Assembly (NCBI RefSeq): GCF_040253615.1
Contig: NZ_JBEJGY010000004.1
Location: 5,332,001 to 5,396,000, forward strand
Length of the DNA stretch: 64,000 bases
Direction: 5' to 3'
Origin: Streptomyces sp. Edi4
GTDB lineage: Bacteria > Actinomycetota > Actinomycetes > Streptomycetales > Streptomycetaceae
The notes beneath the pieces are model-generated. The model was not told the origin of the DNA and made no database searches. It saw nothing but the letters and a program-made list of their open reading frames with translations. Position 1 is the stretch's first letter. The number at the start of each line of letters is the position of its first letter. Shown here in pieces: positions 41,992 through 51,348 of this stretch. The translations under genes were made by a program, and so were the position numbers.

Positions 41992-42928
41992 CCTGATCAA
42001 GACCGCTCCGGAGGCCGACGAGGCCGGACCCGCCGTCCCGCCCGCCGCCCCCAAGTCCGAGAAGACCCGCAGCCTGTGGGGCGACGCCTGGGTCGACCTG
42101 CGGCGCAACCCGTACTTCCTCGTGGCGTCCGTGCTGATCCTTGTCCTGCTGATCATCGCGGCGTTCCCGACGCTGTTCACCAGCGCCTCGCCCACCACCG
42201 GCGACCTGGTGCACCACTACCTCGGCAAGCCGGAGCTCAGCAAGGTCGGCTCGCCCGAATGGCTCGGCTACGACGGCCAGGGCCGCAGCGTCTACGCCCG
42301 TCTGATCCACGGCACCCGTGCCTCGATCATCGTCGGCATCTCCGTGACCCTGCTCGTGACCGTAATCGGCGGGCTCATCGGACTCGTCGCCGGCTACTTC
42401 GGCGGCTGGCTGGACGCGCTGCTCTCCGGCTTCGTGACCAACGTCTTCTTCGGCATCCCCTTCCTGCTCGGCTCGATGGTCGTCCTTCAGTCCTTCACCT
42501 CTCGCTCGGTGTGGGTGGTGTCCCTGGCGCTGGCGTTCCTCGGCTGGACCCAGACCGCCCGTGTCATGCGCGGCGCGGTGCTGACCATCAAGCAGTCGGA
42601 CTACGTGCACGCCGCCAAGGCGCTGGGCGCGTCCACCTCGCGGATCCTGTTCCGGCACATCCTGCCGAACGCGATGGCCCCGGTGATCGTGGTCTCCACG
42701 ATCTCGCTGGGTGTCTTCATCTCGGCCGAGGCGACCCTGTCCTACCTGGGACTCGGCCTGTCGTCCCCGGCCATCTCCTGGGGTGTGGACATCTCCGCGG
42801 GCATCGCCCAGATCCGTACGGCGCAGCACATCATGCTGTACCCGTCGATCATGCTGAGCATCACCGTTCTGGCGTTCATCATGCTCGGCGAAGCCGTCCG
42901 TAACGCCCTCGACCCGAAGATGCGCTGA
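41984..42928 (+). CDS. Peptide ABC transporter permease, DppC-like, operon 1
   Basis: This 314-aa protein starts at ATG 41984, overlapping the previous gene by 8 bp. It has an N-terminal cytoplasmic stretch SLWGDAWVDLRRNPYFL, a long first helix and five more. The EAA loop is KQSDYVHAAKALGASTSRIL, and it ends GEAVRNALDPKMR. It pairs with the DppB-like permease. The next gene, encoding an ATPase, starts 14 bp after its stop. Confidence 0.95.
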   Translation: MPDLIKTAPEADEAGPAVPPAAPKSEKTRSLWGDAWVDLRRNPYFLVASVLILVLLIIAAFPTLFTSASPTTGDLVHHYLGKPELSKVGSPEWLGYDGQGRSVYARLIHGTRASIIVGISVTLLVTVIGGLIGLVAGYFGGWLDALLSGFVTNVFFGIPFLLGSMVVLQSFTSRSVWVVSLALAFLGWTQTARVMRGAVLTIKQSDYVHAAKALGASTSRILFRHILPNAMAPVIVVSTISLGVFISAEATLSYLGLGLSSPAISWGVDISAGIAQIRTAQHIMLYPSIMLSITVLAFIMLGEAVRNALDPKMR

Positions 42929-42942
42929 GGAGGGCATACGAC

Positions 42943-44037
42943 GTGAGCATCAGCGACAACACGGCCAACACGGCCAACACGGCCAAGACCACCAACACCG
43001 CCACCATCCCGGCGCCCCGGGGCGAGGACGACCACAAGGGCCCGCTGCTCGAAGTGCGCGACCTGCACGTGGAGTTCCACACCCGTGAGGGCGTGGCCAA
43101 GGCGGTCAACGGAGTCAACTACTCGGTGAACGCCGGCGAAACCCTCGCCGTCCTCGGTGAGTCCGGCTCCGGCAAGTCCGTGACCGCGCAGGCGATCATG
43201 GGCATCCTGGACATGCCGCCGGGCAGGATCCCCCAGGGCGAGATCCTCTTCCGCGGCCAGGACATGCTGAAGATGTCCGCAGAGGAGCGCCGCAAGATCC
43301 GTGGCCGGAAGATCGCGATGATCTTCCAGGACGCGCTCTCCTCGCTCAACCCCGTGCTCACCGTGGGCTACCAGCTGGGCGAGATGTTCCGGGTCCACCA
43401 GGGCCTGTCCAAGAAGGCGGCCAAGGACAAGGCCGTCGAGCTGATGGACCGGGTCAAGATCCCCGCCGCCAGGGCCCGGGTCAACGACTACCCCCACCAG
43501 TTCTCCGGCGGCATGCGCCAGCGCATCATGATCGCCATGGCGCTGGCCCTGGAGCCGGACCTGATCATCGCGGACGAGCCGACCACCGCGCTCGACGTGA
43601 CCGTCCAGGCCCAGGTCATGGATCTGCTCGCGGAGCTCCAGCGCGAGTTCAACATGGGTCTGATCCTGATCACCCACGACCTCGGCGTGGTCGCCGACGT
43701 CGCGGACAAGATCGCGGTCATGTACGCCGGCCGGATCGTCGAGCAGGCGCCGGTGCGCGAGATCTACAAGCGTCCCGCGCACCCGTACACCAAGGGCCTG
43801 CTGGCCTCGATCCCGCGGCTCGACCAGAAGGGCCAGGAGCTCTTCGCGATCAAGGGCCTGCCGCCCAACCTCCTGAAGGTGCCCTCGGGTTGCGCGTTCA
43901 ACCCCCGGTGCACCATGGCGCAGGACATCTGCCGCACCGACATCCCGGCGCTCCTCCCGGTCACCGAGCGGGACGGCACCGAGCTGACCGGCCGCGGCAG
44001 CGCCTGCCACTTCTGGAAGGAGACGATCGATGGCTGA
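42943..44037 (+). CDS. Peptide ABC transporter ATP-binding protein, DppD-like, operon 1
   Basis: This 364-aa protein starts at GTG 42943 behind GAGGAGG. An unusual N-terminal stretch of Asn-Thr-Ala repeats (SDNTANTANTAKTTNTAT, about 18 aa) is absent from its paralogue at 48902. The ATPase has Walker A LGESGSGKSV, signature FSGGMRQRI, Walker B LIIADEPTTALD and the H-loop ITHDLGV. The C-terminal oligopeptide domain carries four Cys (CAFNPRCTMAQDICRTD, then ACHFW), the pattern that holds an iron-sulfur cluster in some DppD proteins. It overlaps the next gene by 8 bp. Confidence 0.95.
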   Translation: MSISDNTANTANTAKTTNTATIPAPRGEDDHKGPLLEVRDLHVEFHTREGVAKAVNGVNYSVNAGETLAVLGESGSGKSVTAQAIMGILDMPPGRIPQGEILFRGQDMLKMSAEERRKIRGRKIAMIFQDALSSLNPVLTVGYQLGEMFRVHQGLSKKAAKDKAVELMDRVKIPAARARVNDYPHQFSGGMRQRIMIAMALALEPDLIIADEPTTALDVTVQAQVMDLLAELQREFNMGLILITHDLGVVADVADKIAVMYAGRIVEQAPVREIYKRPAHPYTKGLLASIPRLDQKGQELFAIKGLPPNLLKVPSGCAFNPRCTMAQDICRTDIPALLPVTERDGTELTGRGSACHFWKETIDG

Positions 44038-45163
44038 GCTCAAGAAGACGGACGAGACCCCGAACGTCACCGACGTCGTACAGCAGGACGCCTCGACGAC
44101 CTCCGAGGTCGAGGCGATCCTGGACGCCCGGGTCGACCGGGGCGAGCCGATCCTCCAGGTGCGCAACCTGGTCAAGCACTTCCCGCTGACCAGCGGCATC
44201 CTCGTCAAGAAGCAGGTCGGCGCGGTCAAGGCCGTGGACGACATCTCCTTCGACCTGTACCAGGGCGAGACCCTGGGCATCGTCGGCGAGTCCGGCTGCG
44301 GCAAGTCGACCGTCGCCAAGCTCCTGATGACGCTGGAGCAGGCGACGTCCGGCGAGGTCTTCTACAAGGGCCAGGACATCACCAAGCTGTCCGGGCGCGC
44401 CCTGAAGGCCGTCCGCCGCAACATCCAGATGGTGTTCCAGGACCCGTACACCTCGCTGAACCCGCGCATGACGGTCGGCGACATCATCGGGGAGCCCTTC
44501 GACATCCACCCCGAGGTGGCTCCCAAGGGCGACCGGCGGCGCAAGGTCCAGGAGCTCCTGGACGTCGTGGGCCTGAACCCGGAGTACATCAACCGCTACC
44601 CGCACCAGTTCTCCGGCGGTCAGCGCCAGCGCATCGGCATCGCCCGCGGCCTGGCCCTGCACCCCGAGATCATCATCTGCGACGAGCCGGTCTCCGCCCT
44701 GGACGTCTCCGTCCAGGCGCAGGTCATCAACCTGATGGGGAAGCTCCAGGACGAGTTCAACCTCTCCTACCTCTTCATCGCGCACGACCTGTCGATCGTC
44801 CGGCACATCTCGGACCGGGTCGGGGTGATGTACCTCGGCAAGATGGCCGAGATCGGCACCGACCAGCAGATCTACGAGCACCCGACGCACCCCTACACCC
44901 AGGCGCTGCTCTCCGCCGTCCCGGTCCCCGACCCGGACGCGCGCGAGCACCGCGAGCGGATCATCCTCACCGGTGACGTCCCCTCGCCCGCCAACCCGCC
45001 GTCGGGCTGCCGCTTCCGCACCCGGTGCTGGAAGGCGCAGGACCGCTGCGCGACCGAGCTGCCGCTGCTCGCGATCCCGGAGCGCTTCCAGGGTCTGGAC
45101 AGCCCGGTGGCGCACGAGTCGGCGTGCCACTTCGCCGAGGAGAAGGCTGCTCTTATCGGTTAG
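44030..45163 (+). CDS. Peptide ABC transporter ATP-binding protein, DppF-like, operon 1
   Basis: This 377-aa protein starts at ATG 44030, overlapping the previous gene by 8 bp. An N-terminal extension of about 40 residues rich in Thr and Asp precedes the ATPase. Walker A is GESGCGKSTV, the signature FSGGQRQRIG and Walker B IICDEPVSALD. The oligopeptide C-terminal domain has PSGCRFRTRCWKAQDRCATE and ACHFAEE, again four Cys. It works as a heterodimer with the preceding ATPase. A terminator follows at 45201-45244. Confidence 0.95.
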   Translation: MAELKKTDETPNVTDVVQQDASTTSEVEAILDARVDRGEPILQVRNLVKHFPLTSGILVKKQVGAVKAVDDISFDLYQGETLGIVGESGCGKSTVAKLLMTLEQATSGEVFYKGQDITKLSGRALKAVRRNIQMVFQDPYTSLNPRMTVGDIIGEPFDIHPEVAPKGDRRRKVQELLDVVGLNPEYINRYPHQFSGGQRQRIGIARGLALHPEIIICDEPVSALDVSVQAQVINLMGKLQDEFNLSYLFIAHDLSIVRHISDRVGVMYLGKMAEIGTDQQIYEHPTHPYTQALLSAVPVPDPDAREHRERIILTGDVPSPANPPSGCRFRTRCWKAQDRCATELPLLAIPERFQGLDSPVAHESACHFAEEKAALIG

Positions 45164-45200
45164 AAGCGTGGCGTCGACGCGGCCTGAACACAGCGTCATA

Positions 45201-45244
45201 CGGGTGGGCCCGCGGTTCCTTCACCGGAACTGCGGGCCCACCCG
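45201..45244 (+). terminator. Terminator between peptide operons 1 and 2
   Basis: CGGGTGGGCCCGCGGTTCC (45201-45219) and GGAACTGCGGGCCCACCCG (45226-45244) pair along nearly their full length around a 6-nt loop. It ends operon 1 and is followed by about 105 bp of leader before the next binding-protein gene. Confidence 0.9.
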
Positions 45245-45349
45245 TCTGTGCGCCCGTACGGCCTCGGCCGACGTGCGGTACGCGCACTTCTGGGGTGATA
45301 TGTGGGCCTGAGTGTGACTTGGACTCGAATGGGACTCTGGGAGGACTCC

Positions 45350-46978
45350 ATGCGCGGAGCCACGCACGCCAAGTGGGCCGCAGGTGTGGTGGCCATCGCC
45401 CTGGCGGCGACGGCCTGCGGTGGCGGGGGCAGCGGCGGCGGCAGTGGCGCCGACGGCATCGTCAGCTCCTCCTGGGGCGATCCGCAGAACCCCCTGGAGC
45501 CGGCCAACACCAACGAGGTCCAGGGCGGCAAGGTCCTGGACATGCTGATGCGCGGGCTCAAGCGGTACGACCCGAAGACCGGCGAGGCGAAGGACATGCT
45601 CGCCCAGAAGATCGACACCTCGGACTCGCAGAACTTCCGCGTCACCCTCAAGGACGGCTGGACGTTCTCCAACGGCGAGAAGGTCACCGCCAAGTCCTTC
45701 GTGGACGCCTGGAACTACGGCGCCAACCTGAAGAACAACCAGAAGAACGCCTCGATGTTCGCCTACATCGACGGGTACGACCAGATCCACCCCAAGAGCG
45801 GCAGCGCGAAGACCGACACTCTGTCCGGGCTCAAGGTCGTCGACGACAAGACCTTCACGGTCAAGCTCAACCAGAAGTTCTCCACCTGGCCCGACACCCT
45901 GGGCTACCCCGCCTTCGCCCCGCTGCCCCGGGCGTTCTTCGACCATCACGCGGCCTGGCTGTCCAAACCCATCGGCAACGGCCCCTACCTGGTGGACTCC
46001 TACACCAAGGGCTCCAAGCTCGCGCTGCGCAAATGGGCCGGGTACATGGGCGCGGACAAGGCGCAGAACGGCGGCATCGACCTCAAGGTCTACACCGACA
46101 ACAACACCGCCTACACCGACCTGACGGCCGGCAACCTCGACCTGGTCGACGACGTGCCCGCCTCCCAGCTCAAGAACGTCAAGGCCGACCTCGGCGACCG
46201 GTACATCAACACCCCCGCCGGCATCATCCAGACGCTCGCCTTCCCCTACTACGACGCCGCCTGGAACACCCCGGACGCCGTCAAGGTCCGCAAGGGGATC
46301 TCGATGGCGATCAACCGGCAGCAGATCACCGACACCATCTTCCAGAAGACCCGCACCCCCGCCACCGACTGGACCTCCCCGGTGCTCGGCACGGCCGGCG
46401 GCTACAAGGCCGGGCTCTGTGGCGACGGCTGCACCTACAACCCCACCGAGGCCAAGAAGCTCATCTCCGAGGCGGGCGGTATCCCCGGTGGCCAGCTGAA
46501 GATCACGTACAACGCGGACACCGGCTCGCACAAGGAGTGGGTCGACGCCATCTGCAACAGCGTCAACAACGCGCTCGGCAACGACAAGGCGTGCGTGGGC
46601 GGCCCGGTCGGCACCTTCGCCGACTTCCGCAGCCAGATCACCCAGTCCAAGATGAGCGGCCCCTTCCGGGCCGGCTGGCAGATGGACTACCCGCTGATCC
46701 AGAACTTCCTCCAGCCGCTGTACTACACCGGAGCCTCCTCCAACGACGGCAAGTGGACCAACGCCGAGTTCGACAAGCTCGTCGACCAGGCCAACGCGGA
46801 GACCGACAAGGCCAAGGCCGTCGCGGACTTCCAGCAGGCCGAAGGGGTCGTACGGGACCAGATGGCGGCCATTCCGCTCTGGTACCAGAACGGCAGCGCG
46901 GGCTACTCCGAGCGGGTCTCGAACGTCTCGCTCAACCCGTTCAGCGTCCCGGTCTACGACCAGATCAAGGTCAGCTGA
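45350..46978 (+). CDS. Peptide ABC transporter substrate-binding lipoprotein, operon 2
   Basis: This 542-aa protein starts at ATG 45350 with GGGAGGA upstream; the start shares MRGAT-AKWAAG with the operon 1 protein. The lipobox is ALAATACGGG. SBP_bac_5 motifs include NGEKVTAKSFVDAWNYGANL, SKPIGNGPYLVDSYTKGSKL and GISMAINRQQITDTIF. It has extra Cys pairs (GLCGDGCTYNP; AICNSVNNALGNDKACVGG) not matched in the operon 1 protein. The tandem paralogy with 39281 implies duplication of the whole operon. Confidence 0.95.
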   Translation: MRGATHAKWAAGVVAIALAATACGGGGSGGGSGADGIVSSSWGDPQNPLEPANTNEVQGGKVLDMLMRGLKRYDPKTGEAKDMLAQKIDTSDSQNFRVTLKDGWTFSNGEKVTAKSFVDAWNYGANLKNNQKNASMFAYIDGYDQIHPKSGSAKTDTLSGLKVVDDKTFTVKLNQKFSTWPDTLGYPAFAPLPRAFFDHHAAWLSKPIGNGPYLVDSYTKGSKLALRKWAGYMGADKAQNGGIDLKVYTDNNTAYTDLTAGNLDLVDDVPASQLKNVKADLGDRYINTPAGIIQTLAFPYYDAAWNTPDAVKVRKGISMAINRQQITDTIFQKTRTPATDWTSPVLGTAGGYKAGLCGDGCTYNPTEAKKLISEAGGIPGGQLKITYNADTGSHKEWVDAICNSVNNALGNDKACVGGPVGTFADFRSQITQSKMSGPFRAGWQMDYPLIQNFLQPLYYTGASSNDGKWTNAEFDKLVDQANAETDKAKAVADFQQAEGVVRDQMAAIPLWYQNGSAGYSERVSNVSLNPFSVPVYDQIKVS

Positions 46979-46999
46979 CGTCGATCCCCGGAGGGCCCG

Positions 47000-47923
47000 A
47001 TGGGACGGTATGTGATCCGGCGTCTGCTCCAGATGATCCCGGTCTTCTTCGGGGCCACGCTGCTGATCTTCCTCATGGTGAACGTCATGGGGGACCCGAT
47101 CGCCGGCCTGTGCGGCGACAAGGCGTGCGACCCCGCCACCGCGGCGCAGCTCGAGAAGGAGTTCGGCCTCGACAAGCCGGTGTGGCAGCAGTACCTGACG
47201 TACATGGGGAACGTGTTCACCGGAGACTTCGGGACCGCGTTCAACGGGCAGAAGGTCACCGAGCTGATGTCCGCCGCCTTCCCCGTCACCATCCGGCTGA
47301 CCGTCGTGGCGATCGTCTTCGAGATCGTCATCGGCATCAGCCTCGGCGTGATCACCGGGCTGCGGCGCGGCCGGCCCGTCGACACCGTCGTCCTGATGCT
47401 GACCCTCATCGTCATCGCCATCCCCGTCTTCGTCACGGGCCTGCTGCTCCAGCTGTTCCTCGGCGTGGAGTGGGGGGTCGTCAGACCCACCGTCTCGCCG
47501 GAGGCGCCGTTCGACGAACTCCTGGTCCCCGGCCTGGTGCTGGCGTCCGTCTCGCTGGCGTACGTCACCCGGCTCACCCGGACCTCGATCGCCGAGAACT
47601 CCCGCGCCGACTACGTCCGCACGGCCGTCGCCAAGGGCCTGCCCCGGCACCGGGTGATCACCCGGCACCTGCTGCGCAACTCCCTGATCCCCGTGGTCAC
47701 CTTCATCGGCACGGATGTCGGCGCCCTGATGGGCGGCGCGATCGTCACCGAGCGGATCTTCAACATCCACGGCGTCGGCTACCAGCTCTACCAGGGCATC
47801 CTGCGCCAGAGCACCCAGACCGTGGTCGGCTTCGTGACCGTGCTCGTGCTCGTCTTCCTGATCGCCAACCTCATCGTCGACCTTCTGTACGCCGTACTCG
47901 ACCCGAGGATCCGCTATGCCTGA
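47000..47923 (+). CDS. Peptide ABC transporter permease, DppB-like, operon 2
   Basis: This 307-aa protein starts at ATG 47000, 21 bp after the binding-protein gene, behind GGAGGG. It begins MGRYVIRRLLQMIPVFFGAT and has the EAA loop RADYVRTAVAKGLPRHRVIT and the end VLDPRIRYA. It is nearly collinear with 41077-41991 but has an extracytoplasmic Cys pair GLCGDKACDP where the operon 1 protein has LFGDKAADP. Unlike operon 1, no intercistronic hairpin separates it from the binding-protein gene. Confidence 0.95.
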   Translation: MGRYVIRRLLQMIPVFFGATLLIFLMVNVMGDPIAGLCGDKACDPATAAQLEKEFGLDKPVWQQYLTYMGNVFTGDFGTAFNGQKVTELMSAAFPVTIRLTVVAIVFEIVIGISLGVITGLRRGRPVDTVVLMLTLIVIAIPVFVTGLLLQLFLGVEWGVVRPTVSPEAPFDELLVPGLVLASVSLAYVTRLTRTSIAENSRADYVRTAVAKGLPRHRVITRHLLRNSLIPVVTFIGTDVGALMGGAIVTERIFNIHGVGYQLYQGILRQSTQTVVGFVTVLVLVFLIANLIVDLLYAVLDPRIRYA

Positions 47924-48890
47924 GCCGTACGACGAAGGAGCGATCGCCGGTACGGGCGCCGGCGGGGCGATGGACCTCGCGGCGAGCGAGGCGACGACGC
48001 TGGAGCGCACCCCGGGCGGACCGCAGGGCACCGGCCCCACCGAGAAGGCGCGCTCGCTGTGGTCGGACGCCTGGCGCGACCTGCGGCGCAACCCCGTCTT
48101 CCTCATCTCCGGGCTCGTCATCCTCTTCCTGGTCGTCATCTCCCTGTGGCCCTCGCTGATCGCCAGTGGCAATCCGCTCCAGTGCGACCTCGCCAAGGCC
48201 CAGGAGGGCTCCCAGCCGGGCCACCCCTTCGGCTACAACGGGCAGGGCTGCGACGTCTACACGCGGACCGTCTACGGCGCGCGCACCTCGGTCACCGTGG
48301 GCGTGTGCACCACCGTCGGCGTCGCCCTGTTCGGCTCGTTCGTCGGCGGTCTCGCCGGGTTCTTCGGCGGCGGCTGGGACGCGCTGCTCTCCCGCGTCAC
48401 CGACATCTTCTTCGGCATCCCGGTGGTCCTGGGCGGTCTGGTCTTCCTGTCGGTGGTCACCTCCTCCACCGTCTGGCCGGTCATCGGCTTCATGATCCTG
48501 CTGGGCTGGCCGCAGATCGCCCGCATCGCGCGCGGCTCCGTCATCACCGCCAAACAGAACGACTACGTCCAGGCGGCCCGCGCGCTCGGAGCCTCCAACT
48601 CCCGGATGCTGCTGCGCCACATCGCGCCGAACGCCGTCGCCCCGGTGATCGTCGTGGCGACGATCGCGCTCGGTACGTACATCGCGCTCGAAGCGACGCT
48701 GTCCTACCTCGGCGTCGGCCTCAAGCCGCCCACCGTCTCCTGGGGCATCGACATCTCGTCCGCTTCGCAGTACATCCGCAACGCCCCGCACATGATGCTC
48801 TGGCCGGCCGGCGCGCTGGCCCTGACCGTGCTCGCGTTCATCATGCTCGGCGACGCGGTGCGCGACGCCCTCGACCCCAAGCTGCGATGA
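47916..48890 (+). CDS. Peptide ABC transporter permease, DppC-like, operon 2
   Basis: This 324-aa protein starts at ATG 47916, overlapping the previous gene by 8 bp. The N-terminal SLWSDAWRDLRRNPVFLISG precedes six helices. The EAA loop is AKQNDYVQAARALGASNSRM, and it ends GDAVRDALDPKLR. The extracytoplasmic loop contains two Cys (NPLQCDLAKAQEG and GQGCDVYTR), whereas the operon 1 protein has GQGRSVYAR. It pairs with the preceding permease. Confidence 0.95.
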   Translation: MPEPYDEGAIAGTGAGGAMDLAASEATTLERTPGGPQGTGPTEKARSLWSDAWRDLRRNPVFLISGLVILFLVVISLWPSLIASGNPLQCDLAKAQEGSQPGHPFGYNGQGCDVYTRTVYGARTSVTVGVCTTVGVALFGSFVGGLAGFFGGGWDALLSRVTDIFFGIPVVLGGLVFLSVVTSSTVWPVIGFMILLGWPQIARIARGSVITAKQNDYVQAARALGASNSRMLLRHIAPNAVAPVIVVATIALGTYIALEATLSYLGVGLKPPTVSWGIDISSASQYIRNAPHMMLWPAGALALTVLAFIMLGDAVRDALDPKLR

Positions 48891-48901
48891 GGAGACCGGC
48901 C

Positions 48902-49876
48902 ATGCTGCTCGAAGTACGCGACCTCCAGGTCGAGTTCAGAACGCGCGAGGGTGTCGCCAAGGCCGTCAACGGGGTCACCTACTCGGTGGAGGCGGGCGAA
49001 ACCCTCGCCGTGCTGGGCGAGTCGGGCTCGGGCAAGTCCGTCACCGCGCAGGCCGTGATGGGGATCCTGGACATGCCACCGGGGCGGATCGCGGGCGGCG
49101 AGATCGTCTTCAAGGGTACGGACCTCCTGAAGACCAAGGAGGACGAGCGGCGCAAGATCCGCGGCTCCGACATGGCCATGATCTTCCAGGACGCGCTCTC
49201 CTCCCTGAACCCGGTGCTCAGCGTCGGCGACCAGCTCGCGGAGATGTTCATCGTCCACCGGGGCGCCTCCCGCAAGGACGGCCGGGCCAGGGCCGTCGAG
49301 CTGATGGACCGGGTGCGCATCCCGGCGGCGAAGGAGCGGGTGGGCCAGTACCCTCACCAGTTCTCCGGTGGCATGCGCCAGCGCATCATGATCGCGATGG
49401 CGATGGCCCTGGAGCCTTCACTGATCATCGCGGACGAGCCGACCACCGCGCTCGATGTCACCGTGCAGGCCCAAGTCATGGACCTGCTGGGCGAGTTGAG
49501 GCACGAGCTGAACATGGGGCTCATCCTGATCACCCACGACCTCGGCGTGGTCGCCGACGTCGCGGACAAGATCGCGGTGATGTACGCGGGCCGCATCGTC
49601 GAGCACGCCCCCGTGCACGAGATCTACCGGGCCCCCGCGCATCCGTACACCAAGGGCCTGCTCGCCTCGATCCCGCGCCTGGACCAGAAGGGGCGCGAGC
49701 TGTACGCGATCAAGGGCCTGCCCCCCAACCTGACGCACATCCCGCCGGGCTGCGCCTTCAACCCGCGCTGCCCGATGGCCCAGGACATCTGCCGCACCGA
49801 GGTGCCGCCGCTGTTCGACGTGGGTCCCGGGCGGCGCAGCGCGTGCTTCTTCTGGAAGGAGACCCTTGATGGCTGA
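48902..49876 (+). CDS. Peptide ABC transporter ATP-binding protein, DppD-like, operon 2
   Basis: This 324-aa protein starts at ATG 48902, 9 bp after GAGGAG; another ATG at 48887 overlaps the upstream stop. It has Walker A LGESGSGKSV, signature FSGGMRQRIM, Walker B LIIADEPTTALD and H-loop ITHDLGV. The C-terminal domain has CAFNPRCPMAQDICRTE and SACFFW (four Cys). It lacks the Asn-Thr-Ala repeat of its operon 1 paralogue and is otherwise closely alike. It overlaps the following gene by 8 bp. Confidence 0.95.
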   Translation: MLLEVRDLQVEFRTREGVAKAVNGVTYSVEAGETLAVLGESGSGKSVTAQAVMGILDMPPGRIAGGEIVFKGTDLLKTKEDERRKIRGSDMAMIFQDALSSLNPVLSVGDQLAEMFIVHRGASRKDGRARAVELMDRVRIPAAKERVGQYPHQFSGGMRQRIMIAMAMALEPSLIIADEPTTALDVTVQAQVMDLLGELRHELNMGLILITHDLGVVADVADKIAVMYAGRIVEHAPVHEIYRAPAHPYTKGLLASIPRLDQKGRELYAIKGLPPNLTHIPPGCAFNPRCPMAQDICRTEVPPLFDVGPGRRSACFFWKETLDG

Positions 49877-50900
49877 GGCCATTCTGGAGGTCAGGGACCT
49901 GGTCAAGCACTATCCGCTGACCCAGGGCGTCCTGTTCAGGAAGCAGATCGGGGCGGTCAAGGCGGTCGACGGGGTGTCCTTCGACGTCGCGGCGGGCGAA
50001 ACGCTCGGCATCGTGGGCGAGTCGGGGTGCGGCAAGTCGACGGTGGCCAAGATGCTGGTCAATCTGGAGCGGCCGACGGCGGGGCGGATCTCGTACAAGG
50101 GCGAGGACATCACCACGATGTCCGGGCGCGCGCTCAAGGCGGTCCGGCGCAACATCCAGATGGTCTTCCAGGACCCGTACACCTCGCTGAACCCGCGCAT
50201 GACGGTCGGGGACATCATCGGGGAGCCGTACGAGATCCACCCCGAGGTGGCGCCGAAGGGGGACCGGCGCCGCAAGGTCCAGGACCTGCTCGACGTGGTC
50301 GGCCTCAACCCCGAGTACATCAACCGCTACCCGCACCAGTTCTCCGGCGGGCAGCGCCAGCGCATCGGCATCGCGCGGGGGCTCGCGCTCCGGCCCGAGA
50401 TCATCGTCGCGGACGAGCCGGTCTCCGCGCTCGACGTCTCGGTGCAGGCGCAGGTCGTCAACCTCCTGGAGCGCCTCCAGAGCGAGTTCTCCCTCTCCTA
50501 CGTCTTCATCGCCCACGACCTGTCCATCGTGCGGCACATCTCCGACCGGGTCGGCGTGATGTACCTCGGCCGGGTCGTGGAGATCGGGCGGGACGAGGAG
50601 ATCTACGAGCATCCCACCCACCCCTACACGCAGGCGTTGCTGTCGGCGGTGCCGGTGCCGGATCCGGCGGCGCGGGAGGTGCGTGAGCGGATCATTCTCA
50701 CCGGGGATGTGCCCTCGCCCGCCAACCCGCCGTCGGGGTGCCGCTTTCGTACGCGGTGCTGGAAGGCGCGGGAGCGGTGTGCGCGGGAGGTGCCGTTGCT
50801 CGCGGTGCCGGCCGAGTTCCGTCTGGCGTCCGGGCCGGCCCGGCATCCCTCCGCGTGCCACTTCGCGGAGGAGAAAAGGGTGGTCCCTCCGGGGGGCTAG
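49869..50900 (+). CDS. Peptide ABC transporter ATP-binding protein, DppF-like, operon 2
   Basis: This 343-aa protein starts at ATG 49869, overlapping the previous gene by 8 bp. Walker A is GESGCGKSTV, the signature FSGGQRQRIG, Walker B IIVADEPVSALD, and the C-terminal domain PSGCRFRTRCWKARERCARE. It is closely related to 44030-45163 but without that protein's 40-residue acidic N-terminal extension. It is the last gene of operon 2 and is followed by a repeat array. Confidence 0.95.
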   Translation: MAEAILEVRDLVKHYPLTQGVLFRKQIGAVKAVDGVSFDVAAGETLGIVGESGCGKSTVAKMLVNLERPTAGRISYKGEDITTMSGRALKAVRRNIQMVFQDPYTSLNPRMTVGDIIGEPYEIHPEVAPKGDRRRKVQDLLDVVGLNPEYINRYPHQFSGGQRQRIGIARGLALRPEIIVADEPVSALDVSVQAQVVNLLERLQSEFSLSYVFIAHDLSIVRHISDRVGVMYLGRVVEIGRDEEIYEHPTHPYTQALLSAVPVPDPAAREVRERIILTGDVPSPANPPSGCRFRTRCWKARERCAREVPLLAVPAEFRLASGPARHPSACHFAEEKRVVPPGG

Positions 50901-50929
50901 CTCCTGGCCGGGGTGCCTGGTGCCGCCTT

Positions 50930-51300
50930 CCGCGCGCGGATCGTACGTGGTTGCCCGCACAGTTCCCCGCGCCCCTTTGGGGGGTGCTCGGCTGCGCGTC
51001 GCGGTGGGTGGTTCGCCTGCGGGCCGGCGGGGGCCGTTCGCGCAGTTCCCCGCGCCCCTGGGGTGCCTGGTGCGGCCCTCTGCGCGCGGGCCGTGCGTGG
51101 TTCTCGCGCAGTTCCCCGCGCCCCTGAAGAGCTCGGCTGCGCCGTCGCTCACTTTCCCAGAAGCACGGGGCGCGCACTCCGCACAGCCCGGGGCCAACCC
51201 CCTGGGGGCGCGAGGAACTGCGCGGGCAACCACGCACGTCCTGTGCGCGAGGGACGGCACCAGGCCCCCGCAGGGGCGCGGGGAACTGCGCGAGCGACCA
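50930..51300. repeat. Inverted array of GCGCAGTTCCCCGCGCCCC-type repeats between convergent operons
   Basis: The element occurs three times in one orientation (near 50955, 51037 and 51103). It occurs twice as the reverse complement (near 51203 and 51271), among related CGTGGTT and AACCACG sequences. This is the same core as in the 28264-28865 array. Opposed copies could fold into a very large hairpin, a plausible two-way terminator between peptide operons 2 and 3. No gene is supported in 50901-51348. Confidence 0.85.
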
Positions 51301-51348
51301 CGTGCGGCCCGCGCGTGAAGGGCGGCGCCAGGCCCCCGCGGGCCCGGG

